26,322 bases of DNA, taken from CAZIVE01 sp964542435 (GTDB lineage Bacteria > Bacteroidota > Bacteroidia > Bacteroidales > Tannerellaceae). The notes below the pieces were generated by a model, which did not search any database, was not told the DNA's origin, and worked only from the letters and a program-made list of their open reading frames with translations. This document shows, piece after piece, positions 24,701 through 26,322 of this stretch (position 1 is the stretch's first letter; each line of letters opens with the position of its first letter). Position numbers and translations under genes: made by a program. The stretch lies in assembly GCA_964542435.1 (NCBI GenBank), contig CAZIVE010000031.1:1-26322 (forward strand), in the 5' to 3' direction.

Positions 24701-25657
24701 ATAACCATCAAGTGCTTTGCCGATAGTTACCTCTTTTCCTTCTTCAAGAATGGCATAGGTTGCAATGACGGTCGCTTCCGTCGGTCCGTAGGTGTTGAAT
24801 ACGGTTCTTCCGGGCTTACACCAACGAGCGGCAATATCTTTCGTGCAGACTTCTCCTCCGAAGATGAGTGTTTTCAGTCCGGGGATATCTTCTTTGACCA
24901 TGGAAAGCAGCGTCGGTGCACAAGACAGAAAAGTGATGTTCAGTTTGTTGAGAATCGATGAGAATCGGTCGCCCGAGCGCATGATGTCGAAGGTTCCGAT
25001 CACCATGGTGGCGCCGACAGACAGCGGAACCCAGATTTCTTCCACGGATGCATCGAACGAAACGGAAAAGCCTTGTAGCGAACGGTCGTCCGGACCGATC
25101 GGATAGATTTTCCTTGCGCCGTTCACATAGGTGACGGCATTGCGATGTTCCAGCAAGACACCTTTCGGCTTGCCTGTCGTACCCGAAGTATAGATCATGT
25201 AACAGAGATTCTCAGGCGAGCGACCTTCCACTTCGGGCCGCGTTTCTGGATAATCTTTCAGTTCCTCGGCATGATCGAGATTGAGGATGGGAAATGCGTT
25301 GAGCTGCGATCCGATGTTCTGCAAGATCTCGTCGTCCGTAATGAGAAGTTCCGCTTTGGCATCATCCATAATGAAGTTGACACGTTCGGCTGGAATTTCC
25401 GGATCGAGCGGAATGTAGGCGGCGCCGCTTTTAAGGACGCCGATCATCGTGATGATGACTTCAGCACTTCGAGGAAGCAGTATGACTGCTTTCTTCTCCG
25501 GGGCAAGTCCGTGAGAAACGAGATAATTCGCCAGACGGTTCGCCTCGCGATCAGCTTCGCTGTAACTGTATTTTACATTGCCTTGTTCTATCGCCGTATG
25601 ATCGGGATAATGGCGTGCGGAATTCTCAAAGAATGATTCTAGATACATGTTGGACAT
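21755..25657 (-). CDS. Pls/PosA-family single-module amino-acid polymer synthetase
   Basis: The protein has 1300 residues; Streptomyces Pls (epsilon-poly-L-lysine synthetase) is about the same size. Domains: adenylation about 1-490 (A3 MIYTSGTTGKPKG 154-166, A5 NTYGPTEAT, A7 YYRTGDL 375-381, A8 GRADAQVKVRGFRVE), carrier about 505-580 with Ser542 in DLGGHSLL as phosphopantetheine site, then six membrane segments in three pairs (about 608-672, 834-904, 1078-1146), each followed by a soluble unit of about 145-170 residues (675-820, 905-1055, 1147-1295) with hexapeptide/beta-helix features (LGNNVSI, YIGNRTFVGNSAVL, SVGGMAVVLYDSKM). By family, these three units join activated monomers with no release by a thioesterase; none is seen here. 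The pocket residues read D202, A203, E206, S245, I265, G267, T289, V297, I298, K483, suggesting lysine. It is in the inner membrane, with dyads upstream and no adjacent partner enzyme. Confidence 0.92.
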   Translation of the reverse strand: MSNMYLESFFENSARHYPDHTAIEQGNVKYSYSEADREANRLANYLVSHGLAPEKKAVILLPRSAEVIITMIGVLKSGAAYIPLDPEIPAERVNFIMDDAKAELLITDDEILQNIGSQLNAFPILNLDHAEELKDYPETRPEVEGRSPENLCYMIYTSGTTGKPKGVLLEHRNAVTYVNGARKIYPIGPDDRSLQGFSVSFDASVEEIWVPLSVGATMVIGTFDIMRSGDRFSSILNKLNITFLSCAPTLLSMVKEDIPGLKTLIFGGEVCTKDIAARWCKPGRTVFNTYGPTEATVIATYAILEEGKEVTIGKALDGYEVLLVDEHLQPITGIDQEGEILIGGESIARGYLNREDLTAKKFITTDRFSGKLKRYYRTGDLAKYDDDRDLVFIGRADAQVKVRGFRVELAEIEGLLMQNDAIQAAAVKLDESTQQLAAFVVLSENKELNREAIATELRKLLPYYMIPSTLDVIDKLPMTTSQKIDRKHLPEPKTPLVFSSKKKIILPTTPLEKELVRVISKNINRTDVSMDDHFFNDLGGHSLLAAIVASELRENAMFENLSVADLYRHPVLSDLAKVIAAKQPGANGQTVHRDIFKPSTLRYYTCCTCQGIALIFLVLLFSLEWIGPFLIYSYYYHADCGFAYSMLMSNIAYFLILPVLTILSIVIKWVVLGKVKPGKYKLWGSYYFRFWFVDKVVSICPTIYFTGTNIMNIFLRLMGAKIGKNCYINAFAINAYDLLTLGNNVSICTDTHLRGYTIEDGHFIVGPITLEDNAFVGTRCNLAYNSKMERDSSIEDLTLVPTGCTIPAGENWGGSPAARIGINKEKDAKKLPLWSFGYTLLSLIGVFVVPLMTMIAYFPGMVLVAHINYMSDIWNFAWVTLFVGVSFVVLLSLIIAIVKWLTLGNIKEGKYPVRSLFYYKKWFFDQLMKLSLQVIGTLYSTLYLQKWFKLLGVKMGKRCEISTVEFISPDLLVTGNESFLADSVSVGASYVRNGYIEIAKTYIGNRTFVGNSAVLSPKDRLGDDVLVGVLSKMKKENLPVTNGTSWFGSPAVYLPQRDINHDFPLERTYKPSKKLFACRYFIEFFRVVLPSTFFIFFAGLIMDVISYLEVDDTLAEVFLAFPFVYIAASLLGLFLVVILKWIIIGKYVPQNKPLWSGFVWRSELITGIYENFLVLFFLNVLTGTPFIKIPLKMLGSKLGKRSCIYTTQITEFDLIHVGDYAALNDNCTMQTHLFEDRVMKMSYVTLEENASVGGMAVVLYDSKMCRNAILEPLSVLMKHETLPADTRFIGAPAERTDVER

Positions 25658-25719
25658 AATCGGATTTGTTTTGAACGATAATGGATTTTGAGTGAAACGA
25701 TAAATACATTCTCCCGCCG

Positions 25720-25727
25720 CAAATGTA
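25720..25727 (-). promoter_or_regulatory. -7 box (TACATTTG) of the Pls-like gene
   Basis: On the minus strand this reads TACATTTG; transcription would start near 25713, leaving a leader of about 56 bases. No TTTG is present at -33, which fits an activator-dependent promoter. Confidence 0.5.
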
Positions 25728-25750
25728 GATGGGTTTGGAGTGATTCTGTC

Positions 25751-25766
25751 ATTAGAATTATCTAAT
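25751..25766. promoter_or_regulatory. dyad 1, ATTAGA-ATTA-TCTAAT
   Basis: A perfect 6-bp inverted repeat with a 4-base spacer, centred about 45 bases upstream of the predicted start of the Pls-like transcript. The same half-sites and spacing recur at 25802-25817. Confidence 0.65.
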
Positions 25767-25801
25767 TACATTCCTTTAAAAGTCCTTGTGAAAATGTATT
25801 T

Positions 25802-25817
25802 ATTAGAAAGCTCTAAT
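25802..25817. promoter_or_regulatory. dyad 2, ATTAGA-AAGC-TCTAAT
   Basis: Identical half-sites to dyad 1 with a different spacer, centred 51 bases further upstream (near -96). That is close to five turns of DNA, so both would face the same side. Confidence 0.65.
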
Positions 25818-26041
25818 ACGAGGCGTTCGAGGTTGGTGCTTCACCGTACGGTTGTATCAAATTATGATCCTTGAGCCGAACATCGGCATCGTTATAAAGA
25901 TGATGGATCTTCGAAGATGCGACCCATCTTCCTTGAAATATCCTTTGCGCATTTGTGCGAAGGACTGTTTTGTGAAAATGACAATTCCCCAATTTGGGAT
26001 AAGCCAAACGAGCTGAAAAAGTTTGTCCCAAATCGGGAAAC

Positions 26042-26221
26042 CATTTTTCCAAGTGGAAAAATCGAAATGCAAAGTTGCAAAGTCATTTTTCCAGGTGGAA
26101 AAGTCGAAATGAAAAGCTGCAAAGTCATTTTTCCAAGTGGAAAAGTCGAAATGTAAAGTTGCAAAGTCATTTTTCCAAGTGGAAAAGCCGAATCCCGAAA
26201 TTGCAAAGTCATTTTTGATGC
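26042..26221. repeat. 42-bp tandem repeat, four units plus a partial
   Basis: Units start at 26042, 26084, 26126 and 26168, exactly 42 bases apart, with a partial fifth from 26210. Each begins CATTTTTCCAAGTGGAAAA, which is a dyad (TTTTCCA/TGGAAAA). Unit 4 differs in its second half. Related CCCAA/TTGGG dyads flank the array at 25987-25998, 26026-26038 and 26233-26245. Because 42 is a multiple of three, frames stay open on both strands with 14-residue repeats, which is not evidence for a protein. The surrounding 25828-26322 shows no other gene. Confidence 0.9.
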
Positions 26222-26322
26222 TGTAGCTCCATTCCCAAAATGGGATTCATCTTTTTGAAGAATAGAGGAGAACAAAAGTGAAACGATCAGATGTTTTTTC
26301 CCATTTGATACGCTTCTTCCAT

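Noticed and set aside
25892..26275. Minus-strand frame of 127 residues with 14-residue repeats (FPLGKMTLQL-type)
   Set aside because: The 42-bp repeat keeps several frames open on both strands; there is no ribosome-binding site, promoter or recognisable fold, and the sense strand gives a similar repetitive frame.
26287..26322. Minus-strand frame ending at 26287 (EEAYQMGKNI-stop) at the window edge
   Set aside because: It may be the C-terminus of a gene outside the window, but eleven codons are too few to support a call.

Overview
This window looks like chromosomal DNA of a Bacteroidales bacterium, most likely Prevotella-like. The signs are families largely confined to Bacteroidota (GldB-like lipoprotein, DUF5686, DUF4251, DUF1460, outer-membrane receptor with a carboxypeptidase-regulatory N-terminus), several TAnnTTTG -7 promoter boxes, weak Shine-Dalgarno use, and a tmRNA whose tag reads GEDNFALAA. 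A run of 100 N (11385-11484) is a scaffold join, so linkage across it is not proven by the sequence.

Left part (1-11384): the end of an AddB-like PD-(D/E)XK exonuclease; a membrane protein with four PAS repeats and a degenerate histidine-kinase core, split by a frameshift; the tmRNA gene with promoter and terminator; a GldB-like lipoprotein (minus strand); a 34-residue highly charged protein; holB (minus); a Crp/Fnr regulator (minus); a DUF5686 outer-membrane protein; a DUF1460 amidase-like enzyme (minus); and a small single-pass membrane protein that runs up to the gap.

Middle part (11485-16600): an OmpR-type response regulator missing its N-terminus, its sensor kinase, an outer-membrane beta-barrel receptor and a PAP2 phosphatase, all on the plus strand. 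The gene order suggests a sensing and envelope-remodelling set, possibly lipid A or undecaprenyl-pyrophosphate dephosphorylation.

Right part (16615-26322, minus strand): five co-directional genes, DUF4251 - Tat-exported PIG-L deacetylase - lipoprotein rubrerythrin - polytopic membrane protein (HPP-like) - periplasmic-TPR hybrid sensor kinase. The first gene has a promoter overlapped by a perfect inverted repeat. Upstream of these lies the most interesting gene: a 1300-residue single-module synthetase (adenylation - carrier - six membrane segments interleaved with three beta-helix-like domains). This is the architecture of the Pls/PosA family, whose founder makes epsilon-poly-L-lysine. The adenylation pocket reads D-A-E-S-I-G-T-V-I-K, close to a known lysine code, so a cationic isopeptide product is predicted. 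Its upstream region holds two identical ATTAGA-N4-TCTAAT dyads 51 bp apart, and further out a 42-bp tandem repeat with a dyad in each unit.
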